Assembly: GCA_027318915.1 (NCBI GenBank)
Contig: DAHVOH010000023.1
Span: 1-43,464, forward strand
Direction: 5' to 3'
Length of the DNA: 43,464 nucleotides
From: Clostridiales bacterium
GTDB lineage: Bacteria; Bacillota_E; Sulfobacillia; Sulfobacillales; JAIMBI01
In this document: piece by piece, positions 16,398-25,392 of the stretch
Position numbering within the stretch: position 1 is the stretch's first letter
How the letters are laid out: each line of letters begins with the position of its first letter
Program-made: the position numbers and the translations under genes
The notes under the pieces: generated by a model
What the model was told of the DNA's origin: nothing
What the model saw: only the letters and a program-made list of their open reading frames with translations
The model's database searches: none

Positions 16398-17501
16398 TTG
16401 GACAGAACCTGGCGACGCATCTTAACCGGACTCGGTGCACTTTTGGGGCTGGGCATCGTCCTCAACAACCGGGCGGTTTGGCAGTCCTGGCCGGTGTTGG
16501 CCGGATTGGGGGCGACCCGGGTCGGGGCTTACGCGGTGGTGGGATTGTTGCTCGGCGGTCTCATTGCGTTTTTGATCACCCCGTGGCTGGTGCAGCGCGG
16601 ACAGCGCGTGCTCATTTGGTCGGAGCAGCGGTTGGGGCGCACGCCCCCGGCCGATTTGATGGCCGGGGCCATCGGCCTGATCGTTGGCTTGCTGGTGGCC
16701 TTTCTGGTGGGCCAGCCATTCGGTACGCTGGGGACCGTCGGCGCCGTGATCCGGATTGCGATTGACGTGGGCTGCGGGTACGTGGGATTGAGGGTCGGCT
16801 CGCGGAAGAAAGAGGAGTTGCTGCGGCCGAGCGCCTGGCTGCCCAAGCTGAGCCCGCCGCGCGGCCGGCCCGAAGGCGTCAAGCCGAAAATCCTCGACAC
16901 CTCGGTCATCATCGATGGCCGCATCGCCGACATCTGCGCCAGTGGGTTTCTGGAGGGCCCTCTGGTGATCCCCAACTTCGTCTTGGAAGAGCTGAGACAC
17001 ATCGCCGATTCCGCCGACGTCTTGAAGCGCAACCGGGGCCGGCGCGGTCTCGATGTGTTGAACCGCATCCAGAAGGAACTGAAGATGCCGGTGCAAATCT
17101 ACGAGCGGGATCCGGATCCGGCCAGCGAGGTGGACATCAAACTGCTCAAGCTGGCCAAGGTGATGGATGGGAAAGTCGTGACCAACGACTTCAATCTCAA
17201 CAAGGTGGCCGACTTGCAGGGCGTTCCGGTGCTCAACATCAACGAGTTGGCCAACGCGGTCAAGCCGGTGGTGCTGCCCGGGGAAGAGATGGTGGTCCAC
17301 GTCATCAAGGACGGCAAGGAAGTGGGTCAAGGGGTGGCCTATCTCGACGACGGCACCATGATCGTGGTGGATGGAGGGCGCAAGTACGTGGGTCAGACGG
17401 TGAGCGTCCTGGTGACCTCGGTGCTGCAAACGGCCGCGGGCCGCATGATTTTCGCCAAGCTGAAGCCATCGTTGTCCGCCGCCGTCAACGACGGCCAGTA
17501 G
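16398..17501 (+). CDS. yacL: PIN/TRAM domain membrane protein (YacL family)
   Basis: A 367-residue protein with four N-terminal membrane helices (about residues 8-125). A PIN nuclease domain starts at KILDTSVIIDGRIADI near 165 and includes the acidic residues of VVTNDFNLNKVA. A C-terminal TRAM domain (HVIKDGKEVGQGVAYLDDGTMIVVDGG) should bind RNA. PIN domains are usually metal-dependent RNases; the target here is unknown. The TTG at 16398 has GGAGGAGGTG about 8 bp upstream. In Firmicutes the gene usually follows radA-disA and precedes ispD-ispF. Here ispD-ispF do follow, but disA is absent and four-fifths of a kilobase of other genes intervene upstream. Confidence 0.93.
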   Translation: MDRTWRRILTGLGALLGLGIVLNNRAVWQSWPVLAGLGATRVGAYAVVGLLLGGLIAFLITPWLVQRGQRVLIWSEQRLGRTPPADLMAGAIGLIVGLLVAFLVGQPFGTLGTVGAVIRIAIDVGCGYVGLRVGSRKKEELLRPSAWLPKLSPPRGRPEGVKPKILDTSVIIDGRIADICASGFLEGPLVIPNFVLEELRHIADSADVLKRNRGRRGLDVLNRIQKELKMPVQIYERDPDPASEVDIKLLKLAKVMDGKVVTNDFNLNKVADLQGVPVLNINELANAVKPVVLPGEEMVVHVIKDGKEVGQGVAYLDDGTMIVVDGGRKYVGQTVSVLVTSVLQTAAGRMIFAKLKPSLSAAVNDGQ

Positions 17502-17512
17502 GCGGGTCGGAG

Positions 17513-17550
17513 CGCCAAGAGCCCGGGGGCTGGCCTCCGGGCTCTTGGCG
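17513..17550 (+). terminator. Hairpin between yacL and ispD
   Basis: A perfect 14-bp stem, CGCCAAGAGCCCGG at 17513-17526 and its complement at 17537-17550, with a 10-nt loop, begins 12 bp after the yacL stop. A weak U-tract follows. Confidence 0.72.
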
Positions 17551-17662
17551 TTGGCGTCCGGTTGCCAGTTGGCCGATACATGGCTAGTCTCAAGGCGAGG
17601 GCGGCGAACCGGTTTGCAGGACAGTTCCGGGCCCGGGGATGACGACGCGGAGGGTGAAGTGC

Positions 17663-18304
17663 TTGGTGACGGCCATGGTGCTGGCGGCGGGAGCGGGACG
17701 CCGCCTCGGCGGCGAGAGCAAAGTCTGGCGGCTGTTTCGCGGGCGGCCGCTCTGGTGGCATGCCGCCTCGGCGTTCTCCGGCGCCGTGGACGCCGTGGTG
17801 CTGGTGCTGGCACCGGACCGGATGACCGAGGCGCGTTCCTGGCTGGAGGACTTTCCGGTGCCGTGGGAATTGGCGGCAGGAGGCGAGGAGCGGTGGCAGT
17901 CGACGGCCGCCGGGATGGCCAAGGTGACGGGGGAGTTCGTCGCCATTCATGACGGGGCCCGCCCCTTGGTGCCGCCGGAACTCATCCGGCGCACACTCAA
18001 GGCCGCTCATACCACCGGAGCCGCCATCCCGGCCATTCCGGTCTCCGACACCGTCAAACTGGTTCGCGACGGCATGGTGGAGCGGACCCTGCCCCGTTCT
18101 CGCACCATGTTGGCCCAAACGCCCCAAGTCTTTCGCAGTGACTGGATCCGCCGAGCCTTGGTGGAGCAGGGGGGGCCGGTGACGGACGACGCCAGCTGGG
18201 TGGAGGCACTCGGCTATCCGGTGGCGGTGGTGGCCGGTGATCCGCAAAATCGCAAGATCACCACGCCCGATGACTGGGAGTGGCTGGAGCGGCAGGAGCG
18301 GTGA
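17663..18304 (+). CDS. ispD: 2-C-methyl-D-erythritol 4-phosphate cytidylyltransferase
   Basis: Third step of the MEP isoprenoid pathway, transferring CMP from CTP to MEP. The N-terminal nucleotide-binding loop is MVLAAGAGRRLGGESKVW. HDGARPLVPPELI carries the conserved DGARP, and TPQVFR and the late ITTPDDW block are also family landmarks. The usual PK(Q) after the loop is reduced to SK. About 213 residues from the TTG at 17663, which has GGAGG 9 bp upstream; GTG 17666 and ATG 17639 are alternatives. The stop overlaps the first possible ispF start, so the pair is probably translationally coupled. Confidence 0.92.
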   Translation: MVTAMVLAAGAGRRLGGESKVWRLFRGRPLWWHAASAFSGAVDAVVLVLAPDRMTEARSWLEDFPVPWELAAGGEERWQSTAAGMAKVTGEFVAIHDGARPLVPPELIRRTLKAAHTTGAAIPAIPVSDTVKLVRDGMVERTLPRSRTMLAQTPQVFRSDWIRRALVEQGGPVTDDASWVEALGYPVAVVAGDPQNRKITTPDDWEWLERQER

Positions 18305-18309
18305 GCGCC

Positions 18310-18804
18310 ATGCTGCGCATCGGACAAGGATTCGATCTGCATCCGCTGCGGCCGGGCCAGCCGTTGATCCTGGCCGGTGTCGCCATCCCTTATGACCGCG
18401 GCCTGGAGGGCGACTCTGATGCCGATGTGGCCCTGCATGCGCTGATGGACGCGGAACTGGGAGCGCTGGGCCTCGGCGACCTGGGCGCCTGGTTCCCTCC
18501 GGCGCGGGTGCCGCCGGGTCAGTCCAGTCTCATGCTGGCCCAAACAGTGCAGCAGACGGTCTGGGCGCGGGGATGGCGCGTGGTCAACGCCGACCTGACG
18601 ATTGTGGCGGAAAAGCCGCGCCTGGCCGAGTTTCGCGCGTCCATGACGGCCGTTGTCGCGGACTTGTTGGGCACGGATGCCGTGTCGATCAAGTTCAAGA
18701 CGGCAGATTCCCTGGGCGTCGTCGGACGGGAGCAGGCGATGGCCGCATTGGCCGTGGTGCTGCTGGAACTGCGACCCGGAAGTCCGGTGAACGCCCGGGA
18801 GTAA
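18310..18804 (+). CDS. ispF: 2-C-methyl-D-erythritol 2,4-cyclodiphosphate synthase
   Basis: Fifth step of the MEP pathway; homotrimeric, zinc-dependent. The 164-residue protein shows RIGQGFDLHPL, in which Asp and His are metal ligands, and DSDADVALHALMDAELGALGLGDLGAWFP, which includes the third ligand His. VNADLTIVAEKPRLAEF and KFKTADSLGVVGR follow. ATG 18310 gives the expected N-terminus MLRIGQGFD; GTG 18301, overlapping the ispD stop, is also possible. It is cotranscribed with ispD. Confidence 0.95.
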   Translation: MLRIGQGFDLHPLRPGQPLILAGVAIPYDRGLEGDSDADVALHALMDAELGALGLGDLGAWFPPARVPPGQSSLMLAQTVQQTVWARGWRVVNADLTIVAEKPRLAEFRASMTAVVADLLGTDAVSIKFKTADSLGVVGREQAMAALAVVLLELRPGSPVNARE

Positions 18805-19557
18805 ACCGGGATGGTCGGGGCCGTCCAACCCCGTGGGTCACACAGCCGATGACCGCCAATGGGCGGCGTCCTGCCTGTCGCCCATTCCCCTCCGGCGCGG
18901 ACCTAATCATCGGATGGTTAACGAGTCGGTGAGTTCCTCGACCCCGAGCACCCCGTCGTCGCAAAACCCCGGCGTCGGATAGAATCGTCGGGCTTATGGA
19001 TGGTGCAAAGGGACGATAAGCCGCAGGCGCGGTACGCGGGATGGCCGCCGCGGACAGGCCAAACCCGTCGCTTGACCGGCGCCGATCCCAAATCGCGACG
19101 GGAATACCGTTCGTCGATGAAGACGTGGCACAGCCAACGGTCGTCCGGAATTGTGGTTCTGTCTTGTCGGTCGAAGCGCCCGACCATCCTACCCTGGTGA
19201 TGGATGCCGAACGGTTCGACCGTCTTGCCGCCGGATCGGATAGACCTTTGGGCTCCTGCGATGGCCGCAACGGGTCTCCCCCGGGACACCACGTTCCGCT
19301 GACCGGGATGGACCGTCGGCGTCAGAGCTGCCTTCCGTTTTCCTCCGTGATCGGCTTCAATGCCCCCGGAGACAGCGGGCTCCCTCCGGGCTCGCCCGGG
19401 CTCGTCGTGTGAGGGCGGCCAAGCCCGACGGCGCCGCGACGTCCCGTCTCCCCGGCCTCGTGGATGGATGGGATACAGGCGCAGCACCCCGTAGCGCGGA
19501 TGGGGAGGCGACGCCGGACCCGCAGGCTCCCGCACGACCGGCTTGGCCGATTGGGAA
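18805..19557. other. Gene-poor region, no supportable gene
   Basis: About 750 bp between ispF and the convergent cwlD. Reading frames on both strands (up to 250 codons, minus) are low-quality, with no ribosome binding sites, no motifs and odd composition. Composition and frame pattern resemble the 2.4-4.0 kb block. No tRNA, clear terminator or repeat was found. In Firmicutes, gltX and cysE usually sit here between ispF and cysS; neither is recognisable, even as remnants. Confidence 0.5.
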
Positions 19558-20208
19558 TCAACCGGGACCGGTGGCGGCCAGATAGGCGAGTACGGCGCGA
19601 CTGATGGCCAGGGCGAGGGTGCGCTGATAGACGGGGCTGGACAGCCGGGCCGCGTCCACGGGTTCACTCAAAAATCCCAGCTCCACCAGCGCGGCGGGTG
19701 CCCGGGTGCTGCTCAGCACCAGGAGGTGGGCCGAGCGGGGTGGGTGCAGGATTCCGCTCGCCACGGCCAGCTGCTGTTCGAGAGTGGTCGCCAAGGCAAG
19801 GGCGTCGCGACGGCCGGCCTGGTAATAGACAATGGGTCCGCGAGCGCGGCCGGTACCCTCGATGTTGGTGTGGATGGACAAGAGCAGGCGTGCGCCGGAT
19901 GCATTGGCCAAGGCCGCGCGCGCCAAGATGTCGGCCCGGACGGAAAACGGGTGAATGAGGGCCTGATCCGCGCTTCGGGTCATGACCACGGAAATGCCGG
20001 CCGCACGAAGATCGCGGGCGATGTCGTCCGCCACGGCCAGGTTGATGTGCTTTTCTCGCTGTCCGTCGACGCCCACGGCGCCCGGATCGGGACCGCCATG
20101 GCCGGCATCCACCACCACCAGCGCCACGGGAGCCGATACCGCGGGACCTGCGCGCGGTCCCAGCTTCAGACTGGCCCAGACCATGACCGCCGTCAATGCG
20201 AGCCCCAC
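19558..20208 (-). CDS. cwlD: N-acetylmuramoyl-L-alanine amidase (CwlD-like)
   Basis: Amidase_3 zinc enzyme that cleaves the lactam-precursor stem peptide from muramic acid. CwlD acts in spore cortex formation. The 216-residue product has one N-terminal membrane or signal segment (LALTAVMVWASL), then VVVDAGHGGPDPGA (His ligand), REKHINLAVA (Glu ligand), LLSIHTN (His ligand) and VELGFLSE (catalytic Glu). GTG start at 20208; no good ribosome binding site at the usual distance, though GGGAGG lies 25 bp upstream. It would be exported or membrane-anchored. It supports a spore-former but could also be a vegetative amidase. Confidence 0.9.
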   Translation of the reverse strand: MGLALTAVMVWASLKLGPRAGPAVSAPVALVVVDAGHGGPDPGAVGVDGQREKHINLAVADDIARDLRAAGISVVMTRSADQALIHPFSVRADILARAALANASGARLLLSIHTNIEGTGRARGPIVYYQAGRRDALALATTLEQQLAVASGILHPPRSAHLLVLSSTRAPAALVELGFLSEPVDAARLSSPVYQRTLALAISRAVLAYLAATGPG

Positions 20209-20318
20209 CGCCGTCGCGCGCCGCGCCCGACTCGCCTCCCGGCAGAACCTATGCGCCTGGGCGCCCGGTCAGCACCGACTCTGCGGGCACTCCGCGCCGG
20301 GCCGCGCAGGGGATGGAC

Positions 20319-20636
20319 TCAGCCGGGAGAAGCTGACGGACCGAGGGTCGCAATGAGGTCCCGTGCTTCCGCCAATTCGAGCCGCGCCATCTCCCAGGCT
20401 GCGGCGGCGTCCTGACCGCGACCCGGGGTTTCCTCCAAACGGGTTTCAATGTTGCCCAGGAGGATCACTTCCAATCGGTCCAAGAAACCGTGCAGCACAG
20501 GCGTGTCGACGGGCCCGTACGCCCCGCGCAGAGCGTCCGATATAAAGCGGACCACATCGGGGCCGTCGAGGGCCGCTTCTTCGTAATAGCGGTCCAGCAA
20601 CGCTTCGACCCGCTCGGCGTGATTCGGGATGTCCAT
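20319..20636 (-). CDS. Hypothetical protein, 105 residues
   Basis: Small acidic, largely helical protein (MDIPNHAERVEALLDRYYEEAALDGPDVVRFISDALRGAYG...). No membrane segment, cysteine or motif is recognised. The ATG at 20636 has GGGCGGTGAG just upstream. It lies 110 bp before cwlD on the same strand and may be cotranscribed with it. The amino-acid composition is ordinary and it looks like a genuine gene, but no function can be assigned. Confidence 0.6.
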   Translation of the reverse strand: MDIPNHAERVEALLDRYYEEAALDGPDVVRFISDALRGAYGPVDTPVLHGFLDRLEVILLGNIETRLEETPGRGQDAAAAWEMARLELAEARDLIATLGPSASPG

Positions 20637-20768
20637 CGCTCACCGCCCGTCCCCATTATAGCCGGAGGGGCGTCCGGCGCGGAGTCTGCCACCGACGCCA
20701 CGGGTCCGGCGGGAGAGTTCTGCCGGAATGTGGTACGCTGGGAGCGGAACGCTTGGGAGGTGTATCCG

Positions 20769-21095
20769 TTGGCTAGCGCGTCTCTCTGGGAAGAGAGCAT
20801 TCAGTTGCCCTCCGGGTTTCTCTCCGATTTGGAGACCTTCATCACGCGTCAGGAGACCCGGAAGGCAGACGTGTTCTGGCAGCACGAGTTGATGGTCGGA
20901 CCCGGCCTGACCCTCCAGATCATCGTCAAGCACGACTTGTTCGAAGGGGTTGTCCTGCATTTGACTCTGCTGGACACGGAGGCCTACCGCTTTGTGGCGG
21001 GTCATGACGTGTCCATCAAAAACGCCGAGCAAGCCCTCGGCTCGTTCGAAGTGGTGCACCAAGGCGCCACCTACCGCATTCACCTCCACACCTGA
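20769..21095 (+). CDS. Hypothetical protein, 108 residues
   Basis: Soluble alpha/beta-like protein (ASASLWEESIQLPSGFLSDLETFITRQETRKADVFWQHELMVGPGLTLQIIVKHD...). The TTG start at 20769 is chosen because GGGAGG lies 8 bp upstream; the frame is open for 280 bp further 5' but that part overlaps the divergent gene. No motif is recognised. It is divergent from the 105-residue gene, with a 132-bp intergenic region. Confidence 0.65.
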   Translation: MASASLWEESIQLPSGFLSDLETFITRQETRKADVFWQHELMVGPGLTLQIIVKHDLFEGVVLHLTLLDTEAYRFVAGHDVSIKNAEQALGSFEVVHQGATYRIHLHT

Positions 21096-21285
21096 CGACC
21101 TCGGCGTCCCCATGCTTCATCGCGCCGCGCAGGACGGCGGCCTCTGAGGTTTCCTCAACGCGAGCCCGCATCACCGGCGGTGGCCGTGAGGCCCCTCTCC
21201 GCGTCAGCAGCCGATGGCCAGATGGCAGGGCTCGCAGGCCTCCGCATGATGCGGCTTCGACCCCTGAGAACAAAGGCAGGTGGAT

Positions 21286-22545
21286 ATGCAACCGGGCAAG
21301 GGCCCCGGAGAGCCCCGCGGCGGCAGGCCCAGCGGATGGAGCACGCTGGCCGATAGTCCGACCGCGCTCCGCGGGTTTTTGTTGGGCAATGCGGTGGGGG
21401 ACTTGGGCAACGGATTCTTCCGTCTCGCCCTGCCCTGGCTCGTCTATGACCTGACCGGATCGGCGGCGGCGTTGGGGGTTCTGGCTGCGGTGGCCTATGC
21501 CCCCACCCTGCTGATGCCGTGGATGGGGCGCCTCGTGGACCGCACCGCGGTGCGGTCCGTCTTGTTTGTGTCACTGGCCGTGCAGGGCATGAGTTTGGCC
21601 ACATTGGGCGTGCTGTTGAACCTGCATCGTCTCTCGCTGCCCATGGTGGACGTGGGCGCAATCTTGGCCACCGGCGGCGGGTTGATGTCGTGGACGGCAA
21701 CCCAAGTGGTGGTGCAGCGTCTGACGCCCGCTCACGCCCGCGTGGCCGTCAATGGGTTCACGTCCATGTTGTTCAACCTATCGTGGTATGTGTCGCCGGC
21801 GGTGGCCGGTTTGGTCATCGGACATTGGGGCGTGGCCTGGGCGCTCTTCGTGAATGCCTTGGCGATGCTGACCGTGATGGTGCCGTTGTTTTGGCTGCCG
21901 GCGCTGAACCCCGTGCAGGACCGGCCGACATCGCTGGGAGCGCCCTGGCGCACCTTCACGCGGGCCACCTCGGTGCTGGTGGGCACCCTGGTCTCGGGAT
22001 TTTGGAACTTCACCTGGGGCGCCGTGTACGCGCTGCAGGTCTTCTTCTTTCGCCATCAACTCCATCTGGACGCGGAGACCGTGGGGCTGGTGGGCATGCT
22101 GGCCGGCGTCGGCCCCATGGTGCTGGCCGTGCTGGGACCCTACCTCGTGCAGCGCCTGCGCACCATCGTGCTGCTGAGCGGAACCCTGGTGCTTTCGGGG
22201 CTGGGCATGCTGGGGCTGGCGCTGACCCACAACTGGTGGGAAGCTACCCTGGCCGTCGGCGCCATCGACGGGGCGGCGGCTCCCGTGGGCATCGTGGTGT
22301 CGACACTCACCCAGAGGACCATCCCCAGTGAGCTTTACGGCCAAGTCACCGCATGGCAAACCTTGGTGGAGGGCGTGGGGGTGCCGTTGGCCGGCCTGCT
22401 GGCCGGGGCCGTGGCGGTGGTGCTGGGCGCACCGGTGACGATTGCCGCGGCGGGCGTGGTCACCCTGTCGGGCGGCATGCTGCTGCCGGCCACCGGAGCC
22501 CGTCGCGTGAGCCTGGGCGAGACGAATCCGCACGGCGGACCATGA
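21286..22545 (+). CDS. MFS transporter
   Basis: A 419-residue membrane protein with about 12 helices. The N-terminal part FLLGNAVGDLGNGFFRLALPWLVYDLTGSAAALGVL and the loop MGRLVDRTAVRSVL (GRxxDR-like) match MFS drug-efflux-type transporters of the macrolide/enterobactin exporter group. The ATG at 21286 has AAGG 9 bp upstream; GTG 21280 is also in frame. The substrate is unknown. It precedes pepA by 218 bp, in which I see nothing definite. Confidence 0.88.
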   Translation: MQPGKGPGEPRGGRPSGWSTLADSPTALRGFLLGNAVGDLGNGFFRLALPWLVYDLTGSAAALGVLAAVAYAPTLLMPWMGRLVDRTAVRSVLFVSLAVQGMSLATLGVLLNLHRLSLPMVDVGAILATGGGLMSWTATQVVVQRLTPAHARVAVNGFTSMLFNLSWYVSPAVAGLVIGHWGVAWALFVNALAMLTVMVPLFWLPALNPVQDRPTSLGAPWRTFTRATSVLVGTLVSGFWNFTWGAVYALQVFFFRHQLHLDAETVGLVGMLAGVGPMVLAVLGPYLVQRLRTIVLLSGTLVLSGLGMLGLALTHNWWEATLAVGAIDGAAAPVGIVVSTLTQRTIPSELYGQVTAWQTLVEGVGVPLAGLLAGAVAVVLGAPVTIAAAGVVTLSGGMLLPATGARRVSLGETNPHGGP

Positions 22546-22763
22546 GGCCAAGCGCCACCGGCCCCCGGAGGAGCGCCGGGGGGATGGCGGCAGGAGGCGG
22601 TCCCTTCCATCGGGAATGGTGAAGAGGGACATCCTGCATCAGGAAGACGCCTGCGGCGGCGATGTGCGCCGGCCGCTTCGGTCCGCGCCGGGCCGAGCGA
22701 GCGAGAAGATGCGGTGCCCGATGGCGGAACAAGGATGAAGGACGGGTGGAAGGAAGCGATAGC

Positions 22764-24179
22764 ATGGCCACCATAACCGTTACCTCAAGCCGGCCCGACG
22801 CCGAGGCGCTCGTGCTGGGCGTTTATGAGGAAGAGGAATTGGCGAGGGGAGACTGGCCGGGTTTGGCTCACGCCGTGGAGCAGGGATTTCGTGCCCGGGT
22901 GGGAGAGAAAGTGGTGCTCTTTCCGGGGACGCCACGGCGGCTGGTGGTGGTGGGTCTCGGCAAACGTGAGCGGATAGATGCCCGGGCGGCTCGGCGCGCG
23001 GCGGCCGTGGGCGTGCGGAGTGCCGCGGCCAAGAACGTGTCCGGTGTCGCGTTGGACGTTCCCGTTCCGGCGGAGTTTGTCCCCGCCGTCATTCAGGGAG
23101 CGGCGGACGGCGCGTATCGGTTCACGGCCTACAAGGGCGGGGACGATGCCCACGGCGTCGAGACGGTGCAGGTGGTCGTTCCCGACGGCGCCGACAACCT
23201 GGATGTGGAAACGGCGCTGGCCTCTCAGCTGGTGCGTGACTGGGTCAACCTGGGCGCTAATGACAAGCCGCCGGAAGTCTTGGCCGGTCTCATGACCGAG
23301 GCACTGGCCGGCTCGGGTGTGACGGTGGAAGTCCTGCACCAGGATCAGTTGAAGGAGATGGGGGCGGGCGGCATCCTGGCCGTCGGCCAAGGCAGTGACT
23401 CGCCCCCGGCCATGCTCTTGGCGTCGTGGCGCGGCGCCCCGCACGATGAGCGGACCTTGGCGCTGGTGGGCAAGGGCATCACCTTCGACAGCGGGGGTCT
23501 TTCGCTCAAGAACGGCGAAGGCATGATGCGGATGAAGGGCGATATGGCCGGGGCCGCCGCGGTCATGGGCGCGGTGCGGTCGCTGGCGAAAAGCGGGGCG
23601 CCGGTGAACGTCATCGGCATTGCCTGCATCGCGGAAAACATGCCGGGCGGCCATGCGCAGCGGCCGGGCGATGTGATTCGGATGCTGGACGGCAAGACCG
23701 TGGAGGTTCTGAACACGGACGCCGAGGGTCGTTTGGTGCTCGCCGACGGGGTGGCCCTGGCCCATCAGCGGCACGTGAACGCCATCGTCGACATCGCCAC
23801 GTTGACCGGAGCCAATGCCATGGCGCTGGGGGGCGTGTATGCGGGGTATCTGACCGAAGCCGAGGACTTGCGCACCGCCGTGGAGCACGCCGCCCGGGTG
23901 ACGGGCGAGGCGGTCTGGCCGCTGCCCATTGACGATGCCTATCGCCACATGATCAAAAGCCCCATCGCCGATCTGAAAAACGTGGGAGGGCGCGGGGGCG
24001 GCATGCAGACCGGGGGTCTCTTTGTCGGTGCCTTCGCCGGGGACACGCCGTGGATGCATGTGGACATCGCGGGGATGTCCTACAACAATGAAGCCCAAGA
24101 GGGGCTGGCCCAGGGCGCCACCGCCTACGGAACGGCCTTGCTGGCGCGATTGGCGCTTGGGTACTTCGCCTCGCGATGA
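22764..24179 (+). CDS. pepA: Leucyl aminopeptidase (M17 family)
   Basis: Cytosolic two-metal aminopeptidase, 471 residues. The catalytic C-terminal domain shows VGKGITFDSGGLSLK (metal-binding Lys and Asp), MKGDMAGAAAV, and the M17 signature NTDAEGRLVLADG with catalytic Arg. The N-terminal domain is the usual variable one. The ATG at 22764 has GGAAGGA about 9 bp upstream. It overlaps the CoA-transferase by 4 bp (ATGA at 24176), so the three genes pepA, CoA-transferase and acyl-CoA dehydrogenase form one operon. Confidence 0.95.
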   Translation: MATITVTSSRPDAEALVLGVYEEEELARGDWPGLAHAVEQGFRARVGEKVVLFPGTPRRLVVVGLGKRERIDARAARRAAAVGVRSAAAKNVSGVALDVPVPAEFVPAVIQGAADGAYRFTAYKGGDDAHGVETVQVVVPDGADNLDVETALASQLVRDWVNLGANDKPPEVLAGLMTEALAGSGVTVEVLHQDQLKEMGAGGILAVGQGSDSPPAMLLASWRGAPHDERTLALVGKGITFDSGGLSLKNGEGMMRMKGDMAGAAAVMGAVRSLAKSGAPVNVIGIACIAENMPGGHAQRPGDVIRMLDGKTVEVLNTDAEGRLVLADGVALAHQRHVNAIVDIATLTGANAMALGGVYAGYLTEAEDLRTAVEHAARVTGEAVWPLPIDDAYRHMIKSPIADLKNVGGRGGGMQTGGLFVGAFAGDTPWMHVDIAGMSYNNEAQEGLAQGATAYGTALLARLALGYFASR

Positions 24180-25375
24180 CCACCTCCGGGCAATCGGGTC
24201 AAGGGCTCCTGGCCGGCACGCGCGTGCTGGATTTGTCGCGCGTGCTGGCCGGCCCTTTGGCCACCATGCTGTTGGCCGATCTCGGCGCGCAGGTCATCAA
24301 AGTGGAACGACCGGGGGGCGGCGACGAGACACGCACCTGGGGTCCACCCTTCGTCGCGGGGGAGTCGGCTTACTACTTGGCGGTGAACCGCGGCAAGCGC
24401 GGTGTCGCCATCGATTGGCAGCAGCCGGCCGGGCGTGCGCTGATTCGCGAGTTGGTCCTGGGGTGGGCCGATGTCGTGGTGGACAATGCTCGGCCCGGTT
24501 CCTTGGAGCGCCACGGGTTGGATCCCTTGGCCCTGCGGGAGGAAAAGCCCGCACTGGTTTGGGCGCGGATTCGCGGGTATCCGCCGGGTGACGACCGTCC
24601 GGGCTATGACTTCATCATTCAGGCGCAGAGCGGCCTGATGTCCATCACCGGGCCGGCCGACGGCGATCCGGCCAAGGTGGGGGTGGCGGTCACGGACATC
24701 GTCACCGGGCTCTACCTGGCCAACGCCATTCAAGCCGCCCTGTTGCATCGCGGCGCCACCGGGCAAGGGGCGTTGGTGACGGTGTCTCTGCTGGAGGCGC
24801 AGTGGGCGGCTCTCATCAATGTGGCCGAGAGCCACCTCCTGACCGGGGAGCCCGCGCGGCGCTGGGGCAATGCCCATGCCCAACTGGTTCCCTATGACGT
24901 GTTTGACGCGGCCGATGGTCCTTTGGCCATCGGCGTCGGCAACAATCGTCAATTCCGGCATCTGGTCGAGGTGCTGGGCGTTCCGGAGCTTGCCGACGAC
25001 GCCCGCTTTCGCGACAATCGTGACCGAGTCCTGCATCGGCATGCACTGACGTCGCTCATCAATGACCGCCTGGGAACCGCACCGCGGGCGGCATGGCAGC
25101 GGCGCCTGGATGCGGTGGGGGTGCCGGCCGGTTCGTTGCGCACGGTGGCGGAGGCGATGGCGTCCGCGGCGGCGTCCGGCGCGGTGGTCACTCTGACCCA
25201 TCCCCGGCTGGGCGCATTGCCGATGGTGGGATCACCCATCTGGGCCGGTGATGGCCGGGTGGGTTCGACGGTCCCGCCGCCGGGCTTGGGACAGCATACG
25301 GAAGAGATTGTGGGCCAGCTGGGTCACACGGCGGCGGAAATGGCCGCTTGGCGCCGGGACGGCGTCATCCAATGA
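24176..25375 (+). CDS. Class III (CaiB/BaiF) CoA-transferase
   Basis: Transfers CoA between carboxylic acids through an aspartyl-CoA intermediate. The 399-residue protein begins LLAGTRVLDLSRVLAGPLATMLLADLGAQVIKVERPGGGDETR, the family hallmark. It carries the catalytic Asp in GYDFIIQAQSGLMSITG near residue 145. It overlaps pepA upstream. Its stop overlaps a possible start of the next gene. Next to a glutaryl-CoA-dehydrogenase-like enzyme, it could be a succinyl-CoA:glutarate CoA-transferase, as SUGCT is in mitochondria. That substrate is an inference from context. Confidence 0.92.
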   Translation: MTTSGQSGQGLLAGTRVLDLSRVLAGPLATMLLADLGAQVIKVERPGGGDETRTWGPPFVAGESAYYLAVNRGKRGVAIDWQQPAGRALIRELVLGWADVVVDNARPGSLERHGLDPLALREEKPALVWARIRGYPPGDDRPGYDFIIQAQSGLMSITGPADGDPAKVGVAVTDIVTGLYLANAIQAALLHRGATGQGALVTVSLLEAQWAALINVAESHLLTGEPARRWGNAHAQLVPYDVFDAADGPLAIGVGNNRQFRHLVEVLGVPELADDARFRDNRDRVLHRHALTSLINDRLGTAPRAAWQRRLDAVGVPAGSLRTVAEAMASAAASGAVVTLTHPRLGALPMVGSPIWAGDGRVGSTVPPPGLGQHTEEIVGQLGHTAAEMAAWRRDGVIQ

Positions 25376-25392
25376 GAGAGCGGGGGCAAGCG

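Noticed and set aside
16187..16765. 192-codon ORF overlapping yacL
   Set aside because: It is out of frame with the clearly conserved YacL coding sequence and becomes low-complexity within it.
18918..19667. 249-codon minus-strand ORF
   Set aside because: It runs into cwlD in another frame and shows no protein-like pattern.
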